Source of the DNA: Absidia repens | Taxonomy: Eukaryota; Mucoromycota; Mucoromycetes; Mucorales; Cunninghamellaceae | Reading direction: 5' to 3' | Assembly (NCBI GenBank): GCA_002105175.1 | Contig: MCGE01000021.1 | Location: forward strand, 1-64,000 | Length of the DNA: 64,000 nt | Shown: positions 62,383-64,000 of the stretch, in pieces | How the letters are laid out: every line of letters starts with the position of its first letter | Position numbering within the stretch: the first letter of the stretch is position 1 | The notes under the pieces: model-generated | The model's input: only the letters and a program-made list of their open reading frames with translations | What the model was told of the DNA's origin: nothing | The model's database searches: none | Position numbers and translations under genes: made by a program

Positions 62383-62676
62383 TGTAGGGAAAAGAAGGGG
62401 TTGGCGACCAAAAAAAAAACAGTTTCATAAATTTTATGCATCCCAAGTTCCCACACCGAAAAACACTCCGCAGCAAGTTAGTGTTTATTGGGAAATTTTA
62501 GGCGCACAACAATATTGAATTGAAAATTCTTACTCAAGTAATCATATAATCATAATTTCTAGAGAAAAAATATTGAAATCAATACTTAAAAGGATACTAT
62601 GTTGAGATAAAGACGACATACCCTCCTCGAATGAGAGATCGTTGACCATTTTATCATGTTTGCCATGGAAGATGAG
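62383..62676. other. Intergenic DNA between F-box loci 6 and 7
   Basis: A9 run just before gene 6 and AT-rich sequence beyond. No gene seen. Confidence 0.45.
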
Positions 62677-62829
62677 CTAAGTCGATTCCCATAACACTGG
62701 ATAGGCTGCCGTATAGAAGGTTGTATTGATTTGTGCGCAATTATGTAGCGTTTTTTGGTCACAGTAACGCATGATTAACGATGTTATTTTATTGGGTAAT
62801 GATTGATCAAGAGGAGCAATATGTAATAA
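62677..62829 (-). pseudogene. F-box fragment 7
   Basis: Encodes SLPNKITSLIMRYCDQKTL, HNCAQINTTFYTAAYPVLWE, that is one F-box with the family's N-terminal signature, then a stop. No leucine-rich repeats follow. The start codon is not clear (IAPLDQ precedes). A remnant at the edge of the cluster. Confidence 0.7.
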
Positions 62830-63165
62830 GATGGATGAATAAATTAAAAATAAAAAATCGAACACAGTGGCGTCAACGTTTTTAATTCTACTGATAAATA
62901 TCCACATTATCATGCGCCTTTCAGTACCCACATTATCTTCACTATACGGTAAACTTGAGTCTTTTTTTTTTTTTTTTTCTGTCTCATTGATCACAGTATT
63001 TGTATTTCGGAATGGTTTACTCGTACAAAAAATATCGATGCGACCCACTTGCGGGGATTCACTTTTTATTTCAGGGGACAAAAAACTAGGATTGCGGAGA
63101 TTTTTTCTCTACTTTTCGTATCTTTGGCAAAAATTCCAATAGCAATTAAATCAACGAACCACGAA
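62830..63165. other. Spacer, no gene seen
   Basis: T18 at about 62961. ORFs on both strands lack recognisable features. Junction between the F-box cluster and a zeta fragment. Confidence 0.4.
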
Positions 63166-63490
63166 TGAAATTTTTACTTTAAACCAAATACGTAAAGACG
63201 CCCAAGATTTTATACAACGATCTCAAGCGACGCAAAAGAAAGCCATAGATCGAAAAATCAATAACGAACAAAGACAATGGAAACCGCCGTTTCGTCTCGG
63301 TGATCTTATAACTCTTTTCACTGGCATCAAACCAAATGCATGGACAGGAAAAATATTAGACAATTGGCAAGGTATATATTTTTAGGAAAAGGAACATACA
63401 TGATCAAGTCCTATGACAATGAAACGACTCATCTAAAACGAATACATGGGAACCGATTGAAACTATACCTGCTTCCACACGTGTTTTGGC
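63166..63490 (+). pseudogene. Zeta integrase C-terminus, copy E
   Basis: Starts within the helical linker (IRKDAQDFIQRSQATQKKAI), then WKPPFRLGDLITLFTG, KILDNWQGIYF; a frameshift near 63385 leads to KGTYMIKSYDNET, RIHGNRLKLYLLPHVFWQ. It ends at a 24-nt A run. The same order as copies A and C but on the plus strand and more diverged. Confidence 0.75.
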
Positions 63491-63585
63491 AAAAAAAAAA
63501 AAAAAAAAAAAAAACTATAAAAGACGAAACCAAATTCAAAAAAAAAAAACATTATTACTTGAAAATTAACTATCAACAAACTATT

Positions 63586-63979
63586 ATGAACTGGACACTT
63601 ACTAAAGAAGGACAAAGTTGCTATCACCAAGAAAGAGGAATACTTCGACTTATATTTCTTAGAAAAACAAGCTCAAGTTCAACGATTTCATGTTTTAGAC
63701 AATGACTTGGTCCCCAATATCATCAACTTGGCCCATATAACCATTGGACCACAAGTAAGCCGTGATATGTACTACGACAAGCTAATGTCCCTCTTAAGGA
63801 CTCAAACAGAGTCTCTTGAAACAAGGGAAAGAAGACTGATCCGCCAACATGTAATTCAAAAAGATCAGTGGTTAGAAGATGGTGGTCCATCTTTAGGTGG
63901 CCTGTGGGATGTCGCAGATGATTTGAAGCTTGGAGAGTTATTAGAACGACTTGATCACCTGGGCAACCAAGGAAGATGA
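63586..63979 (+). pseudogene. ORF3 copy E, frameshifted
   Basis: Starts MNWTLTKEGQSCYHQ, shifts frame near 63640, continues with LEKQAQVQRF, NDLVPNIINLAHITI, a charged helix (TESLETRERRLIRQHV) and ends DDLKLGELLERLDHLGNQGR. Order and length (~130 aa) match the other ORF3 copies, although sequence identity is low. That makes it useful for finding the constrained positions: the M-x-W start, L-V-P-x-I/L, E-R-R and the D-L-x-L-x-x-L end. Confidence 0.6.
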
Positions 63980-64000
63980 CTAACAGAAACAAGACGCCTG

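Overview
The window looks like a transposon-dominated region of a fungal nuclear genome, most likely an early-diverging (mucoralean-type) fungus. The evidence is AT-rich DNA, several Ty3/gypsy-like LTR retrotransposons, an APE-type LINE, a Tc1/mariner element, one tRNA gene, and a cluster of intron-poor F-box/leucine-rich-repeat genes of a kind that is expanded in Mucoromycota. No ribosomal, viral or bacterial operon features are present. The taxon is an inference from gene families only.

Layout. 1-6.5 kb: G-rich and A-rich minisatellites, a tandemly repeated ~790-bp element (theta), several solo LTRs and the 3' end of a dead LINE. 6.8-12.2 kb: a gag fragment, solo LTRs and a decayed gypsy element (A). 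12.3-17.25 kb: LTRs of different families stacked end to end, separated by 4-6 bp, then gypsy element 2 with an intact stand-alone integrase ORF. This stack ends exactly 11 bp before the first 15 nt of a destroyed tRNA-Asp copy. 17.25-22.2 kb: an antisense LINE with ORF1a, ORF1b and ORF2. 23.0-28.4 kb: gypsy element 3, apparently complete, with LTRs identical by eye, gag and pol linked by a -1 slippery heptamer, and its 3' LTR 11 bp upstream of an intact tRNA-Asp(GTC). 28.5-34.2 kb: a tandem array of compact LTR-leader-mini-ORF units (family zeta, minus strand). 34.2-42.2 kb: zeta integrase fragments, each followed by an additional ~139-aa ORF (ORF3), with nested solo LTRs. 42.6-44.15 kb: a Tc1/mariner element carrying an LTR. 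44.15-47.2 kb: inverted theta copies and a three-deep LTR nest. 48-63 kb: seven minus-strand F-box/LRR loci (five with open frames or one frameshift, two remnants) and a small secreted cysteine-containing protein. 63.1-64 kb: another zeta integrase/ORF3 end on the plus strand.

How it fits together. Most DNA here is selfish. Gypsy elements repeatedly chose the Pol III start region of tRNA-Asp, and short LTR elements with TGTCGTATT starts repeatedly inserted into one another, leaving 5-bp duplications. The most novel signal is ORF3: a conserved small protein encoded after integrase, kept in derivatives that have lost gag and pol entirely. The probable host genes are the F-box/LRR paralogs (putative SCF ubiquitin-ligase adaptors), the secreted protein and tRNA-Asp.
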